DNA of 64,000 bases from Pleurodeles waltl (GCF_031143425.1 NC_090438.1:775755138-775819137), one strand, 5' to 3'. Positions 10,736 to 21,592 are shown, numbered from the stretch's first letter. Numbers and translations: made by a program. Notes: generated by a model not told the origin, from the letters alone.

Positions 10736-11850
10736 TCACTGGAAATATTGCTGGATGACTGAGTCCCTGTTGTCAATGTCTTCTTCCTCTGCTTCCTCCT
10801 CATCACTGTCCACAGGCTCCACAGCTGCCACAACACCGCCATCTGGACCTCCTGAAGAAAAGGCACCTGTCGTCGCAAACCCAAGTTATGAAGCATACAG
10901 CAGGCCACGATGATCTGGCACACCTTCTTTGGTAAGTAGAATAGGGATCCACCTGTCATATGGAGGCAGCGGAACCCGGCCTTCAGGAGGCCGAAGGTCA
11001 GCTTGATCACCCTCCTAGTACGCCCATGGGCCTCATTGTAGCGTTCCTCTGCCCTTGTCCTGGGATTCCTCACTGGGGTCAGTAGCCATGACAGGTTGGG
11101 GTAACCAGAGTCACCTAATAGCCACACACGGTGCCTCTGGAGTTGACCCATCACATAAGGGATGCTGCTATTCCGCATGATGTAGGCGTCATGCACTGAG
11201 GCAGGGAACATGGCATTCACATGGGAGATGTACTGGTCTGCCAAACATACCATCTGTACATTCATGGAATGATAACTCTTCCGGTTCCTGTACACCTGTT
11301 CACTCCTGTGGGGGGGGACCAAAGCCACATGGGTCCCATCAATGGCACCTATGATGTTGGGGATATGTCTAAGGGCATAGAAGTCACCTTTCACTGTAGG
11401 CAAGTCCTCCACCTGAGGGAAAACGATGTAGCTCCGCATGTGTTTCAGCAGGGCAGACAACACTCTGGACAATACGTTGGAAAACATAGGCTGGGACATC
11501 CGTGATGCCATGGCCACAGTTGTTTGAAAAGACCCACTTGCAAGGAAATGGAGCACTGATAGCACCTGCACTTGAGGGTGGATTCCTGTTGGATGGCAGA
11601 TTGCTGACATCAGGTCTGGCTCCAACTGGGTACACAGTTCCTGGATTGTGGCACGGTCAAACCTGTAGGTGATTATCAGATTTCTTTCCTCCATTGTTGA
11701 CAGGTCCACCAGCGGTCGGTACACTGGAGGATTCCGCCATCTCCTCACATGTCCCAGCGGACGGTGCCTATGAAGGACAACAGCGACCAGAGAGTCAAAC
11801 AAGTCAGAGGTATGTACCCACAGTCTACACAGAACACGATTCATACACAA
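10736..11850 (-). pseudogene. Harbinger transposase (HARBI1-like), catalytic Glu lost, frameshifted
   Basis: The frame from 11850 encodes a HARBI1/PIF-type transposase that cuts and joins element ends. Motifs: GAIDGTH with D171, GDSGYP with D247, then RRVIKLTFGLLKAGF where the family has Glu; here it is Lys at 283. D247 to K283 leaves 35 residues between, the DD35E spacing. A GAG to AAG change explains the loss. After PFLQ (about 10860) a one-base shift is needed. The second frame gives an acidic Asp/Glu-rich tail ending IQQYFQ and a stop at 10736-10738. The first about 27 residues may be intron-derived, since a TTCATAG acceptor-like site precedes HRPLGHV. The gene is convergent with the Myb gene. 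Confidence 0.88.
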
Positions 11851-12159
11851 AATCTGGCCTGTATGTGTGTTGAGAGTAGGCCTAGTTATGTGTGACGCAG
11901 TTGGTAATTAGGCCATGTGGGCCCCTGAAATGGGGACTGCCTGACCTCTAAAGTGGGACAATGGGATGTGAGGTAACTGCGCTGGCGTTGTACACCGTCG
12001 CGGTAGGCTGTCGAAGACCGCGGCGCAATGCTGCATTGGTTTAACATTGGACCCTATGGGTCCCAGGAGCCAATGACGATGTACGTCGGCGGTGATAGTA
12101 CGCACCGCCGCGGACGTGACCGCCATTTTCTATCTGTTTAATCACTCGATACCTAATCT
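11851..12159. promoter_or_regulatory. Divergent intergenic region between transposase and gene 3
   Basis: The two genes point away from about 309 bp of GC-rich DNA. It holds three CCAAT boxes, two as ATTGG (12035, 12046) and one as CCAAT (12070). The last two flank GGACCC-TAT-GGGTCC, and ATGACG follows (12073). Paired opposite CCAAT boxes are common in bidirectional promoters; this role is inferred. Confidence 0.45.
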
Positions 12160-15035
12160 TCGACAGGAGAGGACCTACACTGCAAGTGCTGCTGTGACCT
12201 CGGTCTGGAAGAGAAAAAGGCTTGTGCACCTGGGGAAAGGGCCCCTGCCTTTACATCGGAGGAGTTGGAGAAGCTCGTTGACGGGGTCCTCCCCCAGTAC
12301 ACGCTACTCTACGGTCCTCCAGACCAACAGGTAAGTACACAGGGGGCATGTTGTATGGGTTATGCCTGTGTGGAGAGGGCTGGTTGTAAGAAGGAAGGGG
12401 GCAGAGTTCTGAGTGCATGAAAGACGGTGGGTGCATGTGCCACATGGCAAGGGTAGGGATGGGGGCCACTCACTTTGATGGCGCAGTTGGTAATGACTTC
12501 TCTTCTTCCCCTGTACATTTCATGTAGGTCAGCGCCCACCAGAAGAAGGATATTTGGCGTGCCATCGCCAAGGACATCCGGACCCTGGGGGTCCACCACA
12601 GACGGAGCACCCACTGCCGGAAGAGATGGGAGGACATTCGCCACTGGAGCAAGAAGACGGCATAGGCTCAGCTGGGGATGGCCTCCCAACGTGGGAGAGG
12701 TGCCCGTCGAACCATGACCCCCCTGATGTTCCGGATCCTGGCGGTGGCCTACCCGGAGTTGGATGGGTGCTTGAGGGCATCACAGCAGACACAAGGGGCT
12801 GAGTACACTCTCATTCAGCTGACTTTGCGTGCAGTGGAGGGGTCTGGGTGGGGGAGGAGGGCTCTGGGTTTCCCTAGACCAGGGCGAGTTGTGTAGGCTA
12901 GGCCCCTTCGTAAGGCATGGCCCTGTGGCCCCCCCACCCCACCTCTGTAGAGTGCCAAGTACAGGTATTCATACACCTGTGTCATCTATGTGTGCAGATG
13001 TCGTCCATAGCCTTGTAGGCCATTTCCCAGGAATTGCACTGTAAAGCCCAACAGCGCGACGTAGTGCAGGGGGCTGCTGTGTCTGTCTTGTCCGCCAACG
13101 GTAGCGGTAAGCAATGCACTCAACCTGTCTTTCTTCTGTTTCCCCCCCCCCCTTTTTTGCGGTCTCCCTGTTCTTGTGTGCATTAGCATCATCAGGCGGA
13201 GGAGCAGTGGCACCGGAGCACGAGAGAGCTGCGTCCCACATGGCCATGGAGGGCCACACTACGGACACTGAATACACCAGTGGGACGGAGGGCGAGGGGA
13301 GCACCATGGCGGTGACAGGTGCTGAAACCAGCGACACAGACTCGTCCTCCGATGGGAGCTCCCTTGTGGTGGCGGCAACATCTGTGTGCCCCACTACTAC
13401 AGGTACAGCCGCCACCCCCCCTACCAGCACCGCCCTCCCAGCAGCCCCTCAGAATGTGCCCCGTGCACGCTCACCCAGGAGGGTGGGCATCACCTTCGCC
13501 CCAGGCACCTCAGCCCCTGCCCCTGTCACCTCTGCTGCCGTCAGTGAGGGGGCCATTAACCTCCTCAGGTCACTCACTGTTGGGCAGTCTACCATTTTGA
13601 ATGCCATCCAGGGTGTAGAAAGGGAGTTGCAACAAACAAATGCATTCCTGGAGGGCATTCATTCTGGTCAGGCTGCCCTTCATCGAACCTTTCAAACTCT
13701 GGCCTCAGCACTGATGGCAGCCATTGTCCCTGTGTCTAGCCTTCCCCCTCCAACTTCCTCCACCCAGACCCAATCCCCTGTACCTCTGCCTATCCCAAGC
13801 ACACCATCAGACCATCCTGCACACACCTCACCACACAAGGGAAGCTCAGGCAAACATAAGCACCACACATCCCACAGGCACTCATGCAAGCATCACACAC
13901 ATACAGACACACCAACATCCACTGCCTCCACTGTGTCCCCCTCCTCCTCGTCTCCCTCCTCCCTCCCAGTCTCGTCTACACTCACACCTGCATGCACTAC
14001 CACTACAGCCACTACGTCCCGCACCAGCACACCCACCACCACACCACGCTCACGTGCAGTCACCACCCCCACTACCATTCACACATCCCCTGTGTCCTCT
14101 CCCAGTGTGTCTGTGACGCCCCCTCCCAAGATACACAAACGCAGGCACACACCCACCCAACGTACATCCACCTCACGACAGCCTCCAGCGCATGCACCTG
14201 CACCCAAAGCCACAAACGTTACACCTCCTACAACCACCACCTCTTCCTCCACTCCCAAACCCCCTCCAGCTACCCGTCCGAGTGTCTCCAAACAACTTTT
14301 CCTGTCCACCCTTAACCTATTTCCCACCACCCCCGTCCAACTCATAGGTCCCGTACTAGCACCTCAGCCACAAAATCACCGGGACCAGTGGTGCCTGTCG
14401 TCACAGGTATGTGGAGTGCACCGGCCACCAGGCCAGCCAGTGTATCACGGAGCCAGAGCACAGCCAGTCCCCCCCCTGTGAAGCACCAGAAGTGGGAGAG
14501 GGGGAAGACTCCAGCCACCCAAGCCGCTCACAGGGATCCCGGGGGGAGTGTGGACTCAGTTGTGACTCCTCCCAAGGTGGGGAACGGGCAGAAGAAACCT
14601 GCAAAGCTGGGAGGAGCAGCACGGCGGAGAAGACTGCCATCATCCCCGCTGGCCAGGAGGCCACCGCCAGCCCCATCGTCGCTTCCCAGGACGCCACCGC
14701 CAGCCCCATCGTCGCTGCCCAGGACGCCACCGCCAGCACCATCGTCGGTGTCTAGGAGGACCCCGCCAGCCACAGCCCAGCTGCCCAGGAGGGCCTCGCC
14801 AGCCACAGCCCAGCTGCCCAGGAGGGCCCCGCCAGCCACAGCCCAGCTGCCCAGGAAGGCCCCGCCAGCCACAGCCCAGCTGACCAGGAGGACCCCGCCA
14901 GCCACAGCCCAGCTGACCAATGAAAGACCGCCAGCCCCAGCCCAGCTGGGCAATGAAGGACCGCCAAGTCAAGCACCGCTAAACAGGGCAAGCACCGCTG
15001 AACAGGGCAAGGACCGCCAAGTCAAGCACCGCTGA
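12160..15035 (+). pseudogene. Harbinger third gene: second Myb/SANT-like protein with low-complexity tail, four exons
   Basis: Exon 1 ends at 12330 (AFTSEELEKLVDGVLPQY, then donor GTAAGT). Exon 2 is 12528-about 12799 (KKDIWRAIAKDI, then HCRKRWEDIRHWSKK), ending at a GGCTGAGT that looks like a damaged GGTGAGT donor. Exon 3 is 13019-13106 (AISQELHCKAQQRDVVQG; acceptor TTGTAG, donor GTAAGC). Exon 4 starts at 13187 after GCATTAG. All joins keep frame (phases 0, 0, 1). Exons 1-2 form a Myb-like fold split by an intron. Exon 4 has a predicted helical stretch (INLLRSLTVGQSTILNAIQG), then Pro/Thr/Ser/His-rich sequence and an 11-residue PPATAQLPRRA repeat. Defects: TAG at 12663 and a shift near 14345. 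The start codon was not found. Function is unknown. Confidence 0.6.
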
Positions 15036-15770
15036 ACAGGGCAAGCACAGCTGAACAGGGCAAGGACCGCCAACTCAAGCACCGCTGAACAGGGCAAGGA
15101 CCACCAACTCAAGCACCGCTGAACAGGGCAAGCACCGCCAACTCAAGCACCGCTGAACAGGGCAAGCACCACTGAACAGGGCAAGGACCGCCAAGTCAAG
15201 CACCGCTGAACAGGGCAAGCACCGCTGAACAGGGCAAGCACCGCTGAACAGGGCAAGGACCGCCAACTCAAGCACCGCTGAACAGGGCAAGCATCGCTGA
15301 ACAGGGCAAGCACCGCCAACTCAAGCACCGCTGAACAGGGCAAGCACCGCCAACTCAAGCACCGCTGAACAGGGCAAGCACCGCTGAACAGGGCAAGGAC
15401 TGCCAACTCAAGCACCGCTGAACAGGGCAAGCACCGCCAACTCAAGCACCGCTGAACAGGGCAAGCACCGCCAAGTCAAGCCCAGCTGAACAGTGCAAGG
15501 ACCGCTGAACAGGGCAAGGACCGACAAGTCAAGCACCGCTGAACAGGGCAAGGACAACCAAGTCAAGCACCACTGAACAGGGCAAGGACCGCTGAACAGG
15601 GCAAGGACTGCCAAGTCAAGCACCACTAAACAGGGCAAGGACCGCTGAACAGGGCAAGGACCGCCAACTCAAGCACTGCTGAACAGGGCAAGGACGGCCA
15701 AGTCAAGCACCACTGAACAGGGCAAGCACCGCCAACTCAAGCACCGCTAGCCCATGAGCGGCAGGGGCAG
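14755..15770 (+). repeat. GC-rich tandem repeats at the 3' end of gene 3
   Basis: 14755-14960 has 33-bp units encoding PPATAQLPRRA. From about 14960 the units shrink to roughly 18 bp, variants of CACCGCTGAACAGGGCAAG and GACCGCCAACTCAAG. About 50 copies run to 15770. The short-unit part continues past the stop at 15035, so it is at most 3' UTR. It has no counterpart of equal length in the 52921 copy. Confidence 0.8.
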
Positions 15771-15794
15771 TGACGCAACAGGGACCGTCACGGG

Positions 15795-16165
15795 GTGAGT
15801 GATGCACTCTGGGCACCAGTCCCCCTCCAGAACCAGTGGAGACATGCATCCACTCCGTCTGTCCTGCACAGGATGAAGCACTCTGGGCACCAGTCCCCCT
15901 CCAGAACCAGTGGAGACTTGCATCCACTCCGTCTGTCCTGCACAGGATGAAGCACTCTGGGCACCAGTCCCCCTCCAGAACCAGTGGAGACTGTTATCCA
16001 CTTGAGAGACTGTGGCTTTGCACTCCCCAGGATGGTACAGTGGGCAAACCACCCACTGGAGAGACTTGAGAGACTGTGGCTTTGGACTCCCCAGGATGGT
16101 ACAGTGGGCAAACCACCCACTGGAGAGACTTGAGAGACTGTGGCTTTGCACTCCCCAGGATACAT
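15795..16165 (+). repeat. 74-bp and 64-bp tandem arrays, Harbinger 3' region
   Basis: About three 74-bp units (GATGAAGCACTCTGGGCACC and on) are followed by about 2.5 units of 64 bp (GAGAGACTGTGGCTTTGCAC and on). The deleted copy at 55420-55985 holds the same two arrays in the same order, with 74-bp and 55-bp units. They therefore belong to the element rather than being local noise. Confidence 0.85.
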
Positions 16166-17003
16166 CAATGGCCATGGAGCCCCCTCGTGGATCTGGCATC
16201 GTGCACTCATCCGGCTGAGGTGCCCCCCTTCCCTTCCCCCTGAGGTGCCTGTTGTATTTCTATCTGATGCCCCTGCAGTGTTCTCTCCGTCATGTTCGGG
16301 TATCTTGTGTGGGCCTCGCCCATGCATTTTGGGCCCAGTGGTCCACAGACTATGAATGGTGCAATACCTGGACTACTATTCGTGGTGTATATTTTGTAAA
16401 TAGTGTATAAATGTATATATTTGTTTACTGAATTTTGATATATTACAATGGTTACTCTCATTTACTTTTGTCTTTGCATTCTTCCGGGGGGTTTGCGGGG
16501 TGTTACTGTAATGTTTGGATATGCATTGTGTGTGTGTTGTAGTGGGTGAGGGTGGGGGTTGGGGTGTTGCGTGTGTGTGTCCCTGTTTTTTGCCTCCCCC
16601 CTCCCCTATGTCGTAGGTGCAGTACTCACCGTGGTCTTCGCCGCCGGCGTTGGTGCTCCTGGTACAGCAGCAGGAAGACTAGCGCAGGAAGAATATGGAG
16701 TTCCGGCTCCATGGTGTCGTCGTTCCTCGTGGAGTGTGTAGAGGTGAGCATTTTCCCTTCGAAATGCCTGTTTCCGCCGTGTTTTTATCCGCGGTGAATC
16801 CGCCCCGGAAAAGGTGACGGATTGGCCTGTCATAATAGTGTGGGCAGTACATTGTCTCCCGCCTGTCTGTTGGCGGTGACCGCCGCGCTGTTTGTTTGTA
16901 CCGCCGTGGCGGTCGGAGTGTTAAAGTGCCTGTCTTTGTTGGCGGTTTCCGCCACGGTCGTAATTCCAATTTTTTTACTGACGCTTTAACACCATCCGCC
17001 AGG
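16166..17003 (+). other. Harbinger 3' non-coding region
   Basis: No gene seen. 16170-16470 matches 56000-56330 in the deleted copy. TTGTAAATAGTGTATAAATG (16395-16414) is A/T-rich, with GT-rich DNA at 16520-16580. 16620-17000 is again full of GGCGGT/ACCGCC blocks mirroring the 5' end. Confidence 0.55.
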
Positions 17004-17299
17004 GTTATAATGATCACCTAAGACCCCTTTTGATGTGAGGGCGAAGCCCCTTCTTCGAATCATGGAACAAGAACAAACTACAACCAAGAGATGGCAAGAG
17101 CTTTGGACTATGGTCATACTCTGAATATCAATCCTGTAACAACTATGCATTCATAACATAAACATTTGATCACAGCCTAGAAATTCTCAAAGACTTAAAT
17201 ATGCGTTTCACATATTATGCTTTCCAAAAAACAATGAAACTATAATTTACTTATCTCCAAAAATGCTTTCACATTTACATCCATAGGCCTGAAAGTTTT

Positions 17300-18065
17300 A
17301 CTCATTGAACTTGAAGCGCTTTATTCATTGGGCAGAATCGCCTTGTTTATTGTTCATGAAGCGCTTTGATTATTATACATGAAGCGCTTTGTTCCTTATG
17401 CCAGAAAGCGCTTTCACTTATCTTATCTGAAGCGCTATGCTCGTTATGCTAAGGGGCGCTTTACTCATGTGGCCTGAATCACTTTGATAGTTGTGCTAAG
17501 GGCGTTTTGCGCATGTGGACTGGAGCGCTTTGATTGCTGTGCCAAGGGTGCTTTACTCATGCGGACTGAAGCGCTTTGATTGCCATGCCAAGGGCGCTTT
17601 ACTCATGCCGACGGAAGCGCTTTGATTGCCGTCCCAAGGGCGCTTTCCTCATGTGGACCGAAGCACTTTGATTGTCGTGCCAAGGGTGCTTTACTCATGC
17701 GGACTGAAGCGCTTTGATTGCCATGCCAAGGGCGCTTTACTCATGCCGACGGAAGCGCTTTGATTGCCGTCCCAAGGGCGCTTTCCTCATGTGGACCGAA
17801 GCACTTTGATTGTCGTGCCAAGGGCACTTTACTTATGTGGACTTAAGCGCTTTGATTGCTGTGCCAAGGGCGCTTTACTCATGTGGACTGAAACGCTTTG
17901 ATTTCTGTGCCTAAGACGCTTTACATGTGTGTCCTGAAGTGCTTTGCTCATTGTGCTAAGAGGCGCTTTACTTCTGTGCTCCGAAGCGCTTTGATCGTCG
18001 CGCCAAGACTGCTTTACTCTGAAAACTGAAACCGCTTTGCTCGTTGTGCTAAGGGGCGCTTTACC
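17300..18065. repeat. 46-bp minisatellite with a 138-bp higher-order unit
   Basis: Units of about 46 bp carry GAAGCGCTTTGATTGC and CCAAGGGCGCTTTACTCATG. 17563-17700 and 17701-17838 are nearly identical 138-bp blocks of three units each, a higher-order duplication. Older units at the edges (17300-17500, 17900-18065) are more diverged. It lies inside the proposed solo LTR. No coding role. Confidence 0.8.
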
Positions 18066-18552
18066 TTTTGGAAGTAACAACTCCCTTCAAGACTGGGCTC
18101 ATCAAGACCTTACCACTATGAGTACGACCTACTCGTATCTGAATTCACCATGGAAACAAGGATACTCCGATTTGCCGTCAATCTGCCATGCAGGAAATCT
18201 TCTCTTCTTCAGAGGAACCCCCACGTGGTCTGACTGCATCGAAGTCTTCAAAATAGTGAGCAACGTGCTGGGGCGTGGCTGGGCTTTATAGGCCTGCCAC
18301 ACCCCAAGATGTCTGCTGCCTCTAAAAATATGGGAATTGTAGTCCCTTCATAGAATAGCACAGATAAGTGCATCTTGTCCACCAATGTCCTTACCCTGCA
18401 GCTACATGAGCTTTCCCACAGGGCATACGACGCTGATGGCCACTTTTGGAACAAGAGGGGATGACAAGTGGTGTGCATGAAGCGCCGCAAATCCGCGCAG
18501 CGGAGTTTCGGGCGGGACCTGGACTGCGCACAGCCTTATTCCTGACAGTAAT

Positions 18553-19800
18553 TAGAGTTCAGGTAGTTAGAGATAGGTCCACTTCTGCCCATTCCCACAT
18601 CACCTCTGTGTCAGAGAATTCCCAAGCCTCCCACCCTGAGAATAACACCCTAGACAGGGAACTCAGAAAGCCGAGGTTAGAAGATGCCAGACTGAAGCTG
18701 AGACAGCAGCAGTTGGTCTTAGACATGGAGTCTCTAGATGTAGAGAGGGAAAGACAGAAGTTGGGGTTAGTTCCCCACGGTGGCAGCAGCAGTATTCCTG
18801 ATAGTCATCCTGTTAGAGAAACAGATTCAAGGAACCTGAATAAGATTGTCCCCCCTTACAAGGAGGGGGATGACATAAACAAGTGATTTTCTGCACTTGA
18901 GAGGGCCTGTATGGTACAGTTGGTCCCTCAAAGGCAGTAGGCTGGTATCTTGTGGCTATCTTTCACTGGCAAAGGTAGGGACAGACTCCTTACTGTCAGG
19001 GAGAGTGATGCCAACAACTACAAAGTTTTGAAAGATGCACTCTTAGATGGATTTGGCGTAACCACTGAACAATACAGGATAAAATTCAGGGATACCAGAA
19101 AGGAGTCCTGTCAAGACTGGACAGACTTTGTAGACTGTTCAGTGAAGGCCTTGGAGGGATGGTTACATGGCAGTAAGGTGACTGACTATGAAAGCCTGTA
19201 TAATCTTATTTTGAGAGAGCATATTTTGAATAATTGACTTGTTAAATCAGTACTTGGTAGACTCAGATCTGACCTTTCCCCAAGAATTCGGAAAGAAGGC
19301 AGAAAAATGGGTCGGAACAAGAGTGAGCAGAAAAGCTCATACAGGTGGTGACAAGGATGGCAAGAAGACGGATGGTAAGTCTTCTGACAAGGGTGGGGAC
19401 AAAGATAAAAAGAACTCTGAAACTTCATCAGGCACACAAAAATCCTCTGGGGGAGGTGGGTCCAAATCCTCTTCAAACAATCAAAAGAAGCCATGGTGTT
19501 ATGTATGTAAAAGTAAAGGCCATTGGACAAGTGATTCCACTTGTCCAAAGGAAAACACCAAGGCTCCCACTACCACAACCCCAACTGCGTCCTCTAGTGT
19601 CCCTAGTAATAGCAGTGGTGGTGGGAAGAATACTACAAATAGCCAATCAAATGGTGTAGCTGGGCTCACCACTGGTAATGTAGTTGGGGTTGGTCTTGTT
19701 AGGGAGACCACAGAGGCTGTTTTACTCTCTGATGGTGGTATTGACTTTGCCACCTTGGTTGCTTGTCCCCTTAATATGGGTAAGTACAAGCAACTCCCCC
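18553..19800 (+). pseudogene. Element A gag, capsid and nucleocapsid part
   Basis: The frame resumes after the solo LTR. 18600-18886 is a helical, charged region (ELRKPRLEDARLKLRQQQL). 18950-19230 is capsid-like (FTGKGRDRLLTV, then SCQDWTDFVDCSVKALEGWL). It aligns clearly with gag D residues. A zinc knuckle at 19497-19544 has spacing CX2CX4HX6C. Two stops (18884, and a TAG near 18938) replace Trp codons, and there are frameshifts near 19237. Gag would bind element RNA and form the particle. Confidence 0.85.
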
Positions 19801-20519
19801 TAATAAATGGTGTTGAGGTTGAGAACTACAGGGATACAGGAGCCAGTGTCACTATGGTGATTGAGAAACTGGTTGCCCCTGAACAACACCTAATTGGTCA
19901 GCAGTACCAAGTGACTGATGCTCATAACAACACTCTTAGCCACCCCATGACTGTTATGAATCTCAATTGGGGGGGGGGGGGGGCGGTTACTGGTCCAAAG
20001 AAAGTTGTGGTAGCCCCTGATTTACCTGTAGACTGCTTACTAGCCAATGATTTGGAGACATCAGCTTGGGCCTAAGTGGAGTTGGAGGCCCATGCAGCAA
20101 GGCTGGGCATTCCAGGGCATATCTTTGCTCTCACAAGGGCTCAGGCCAAGAAGCAAGGAGGACAGGGAAACTTGGATCCTGGAAAAATGGACCAAGTGCT
20201 CCCAAAAGCTAGGGGTAGAAAGGGTAAATCCTTGCCCACTATCCCTCCATCTCCAGACGATTCCCCTTTTAAGGAAAAGGAATCAACTCCCTGTGCAGAA
20301 ACTACACCAGATGAGCTGGCAGCAGACACTGCTGAGCTTTTGGGTGCAGGGGGGCCTGCTAGGGCAGAGCTGAGTGTGGCACAGCAGACCTGTCCCACAC
20401 TATTAGAGGGTTTAAGACAGCAAGCTGTCAAACAGCAGAATGGGGATATCACTGATAGCCATAAAGTCTATTGGGAAGATAACCTCCTCTACAATGAGTC
20501 AAGGGATCCTAAACCTTGA
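19801..20519 (+). pseudogene. Element A aspartic protease and linker to integrase
   Basis: The protease active site DTGA is at 19833-19844 (NYRDTGASVTMV). Typical retropepsin strands follow, ending PVDCLLANDLETSAWA; the last motif is the second conserved block. A TAA interrupts at 20073. The linker (TRAQAKKQGGQ, then CPTLLEGLRQQAV, then DSHKVYWEDNLLYNE) leads to the integrase N terminus. A G13 run at about 19970-19982 adds or removes Gly residues and may be a slippage site or sequencing artefact. Confidence 0.8.
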
Positions 20520-20566
20520 CTCAGGTCATCCCTTTGAAGTATAGGTAGTTTCTTCTGACTTTGGCT

Positions 20567-21592
20567 CATGATATTCCTTTGGCTGGGCATTTGGGCCATA
20601 GTAAAACTTGAGAAAGACTTGTTCCATTGTTTCACTGGCCTCATATGTCAGAGGACACTAAGGAGTTTTGTCGCTCCTGTGTGACCTGCCAAGCCAGTGG
20701 CAAGACTGGTGGCACACCTAAGGCCCCCTTAATTCCACTTCCAGTGATTGGGGTGCCCTTTGAGAGGATAGGGGTTGACATTGTTGGCCCCCTTAACCCT
20801 CCAACAGCTTCAGGCAATAGGTTTATCCTTGTGGTAGTGGTCCATGCCACTAGGTACCTTGAAGCTATTCCCTTAAGGACCACTACAGCTACTGCAGTGG
20901 CAGAAGCCCTCCTGGGAATATTTTCCAGAGTGGGTTTCCCTAAGGAAGTGGTGTCAGACAGAGGTATTAACTTCATGTCTGAATACTCAAAGCTATGTGG
21001 AAGGAGTGTGGTGTAACTTACAAGTTCACTACTTATCATGCACAGACAAATGGTCTGGTTGAGAGGTTTAATAAAACTCTCAAAGGCATGATCATGGGAC
21101 TCCCTGAAAAACTCAGGAGGCGATGGGATGTCCTGTTGCCATGCCTCCTTTTTGCTTTTAGGGAGGTACCCCACAAAGGAGTGGGCTCTAGCCCCCTTTG
21201 AACTCCTCTTTGGGCACCTTGTAAGAGGTCCCCTTGTGCTTGTAAAGGAGGGTTGGGAACAACCTTTAAAAGCTCCCAAGCAAGACACTGTAGATTATGT
21301 ACCTGGCCTAAGATCTAGAATGGTCGGGTACATGAAAAAGGCCAGTAAAAACCTTCAGGCCAGCCAAGAGCTCCAAAAGCAATGGCATGACCAGAAGGCT
21401 GTCCTGACTCAGTACCAACCAGGACAGAAGGTGTGGGTATTGGAGCCTGTGGTCCCAAGAGCACTCCAGGACAAATGGAGTGGACCCCATCTCATAGTGG
21501 AAAATAAAGGCGAGGTCACCTATTTGGTAGACCTGGGCACTGCTAGAAGTCCCCTTAGGGTGCTTTATGTCAATCGCCTGAAACCTTATTAA
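20567..21592 (+). pseudogene. Element A integrase, located before reverse transcriptase
   Basis: The N-terminal HHCC zinc site is HDIPLAGHLGHSKT (20567-20608), then FCRSCVTCQ. The catalytic core has all three acidic residues: GVDIVGPL, VSDRGINFMS and NGLVERFNKT. The C-terminal domain reads GPHLIVENKGEVTYLVDLG and ends VNRLKPY at 21592. Integrase inserts the cDNA into the genome. Three or more frameshifts split it (near 20620, 21000 and 21200). Its position upstream of RT marks the Gmr1-like order. Confidence 0.9.

Larger units (their letters stand above)
8139..17018 (+). mobile_element. Three-gene Harbinger (PIF/Harbinger) DNA transposon, 8,880 bp
   Basis: The terminal inverted repeats are GGGGGTCATTACAAC (8139-8153) and its partner (17004-17018; 12 of 15 match). 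They are flanked by TAA on both sides (8136-8138, 17019-17021), the TWA-type 3-bp duplication expected for Harbinger. It contains a Myb/SANT-like gene (plus, two exons), a HARBI1-like transposase (minus) and a third plus-strand gene with another Myb-like domain and a Pro/Thr/Ser-rich tail, followed by several tandem arrays. Subterminal regions are rich in GGCGGT/ACCGCC. The transposase has lost its catalytic Glu, so this copy cannot move itself. Confidence 0.9.
7886..18547. mobile_element. Probable solo LTR inserted in element A gag (about 1.8 kb of its own sequence)
   Basis: Comparison with element C's gag shows foreign sequence between GGCCAGGTAAC (ends 7885) and GTAATTAGAG (starts 18548). 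The insert begins TGTCA and ends TGACA, and is flanked by GTAAC (7881-7885) and GTAAT (18548-18552). That fits a 5-bp target duplication with one change. Removing the Harbinger leaves 1,779 bp with no coding capacity, which suggests a solo LTR. The 46-bp minisatellite (17300-18065) lies within it. The family is unknown. Confidence 0.5.

Noticed and set aside
15143..16327. Several long minus-strand frames over the Harbinger 3' arrays
   Set aside because: They are translations of 18-, 64- and 74-bp tandem repeats with no conserved motif.
15000..18065. CRISPR-like regularly spaced repeats
   Set aside because: Units are contiguous or variable with no unique spacers, and the context is a eukaryotic transposon.
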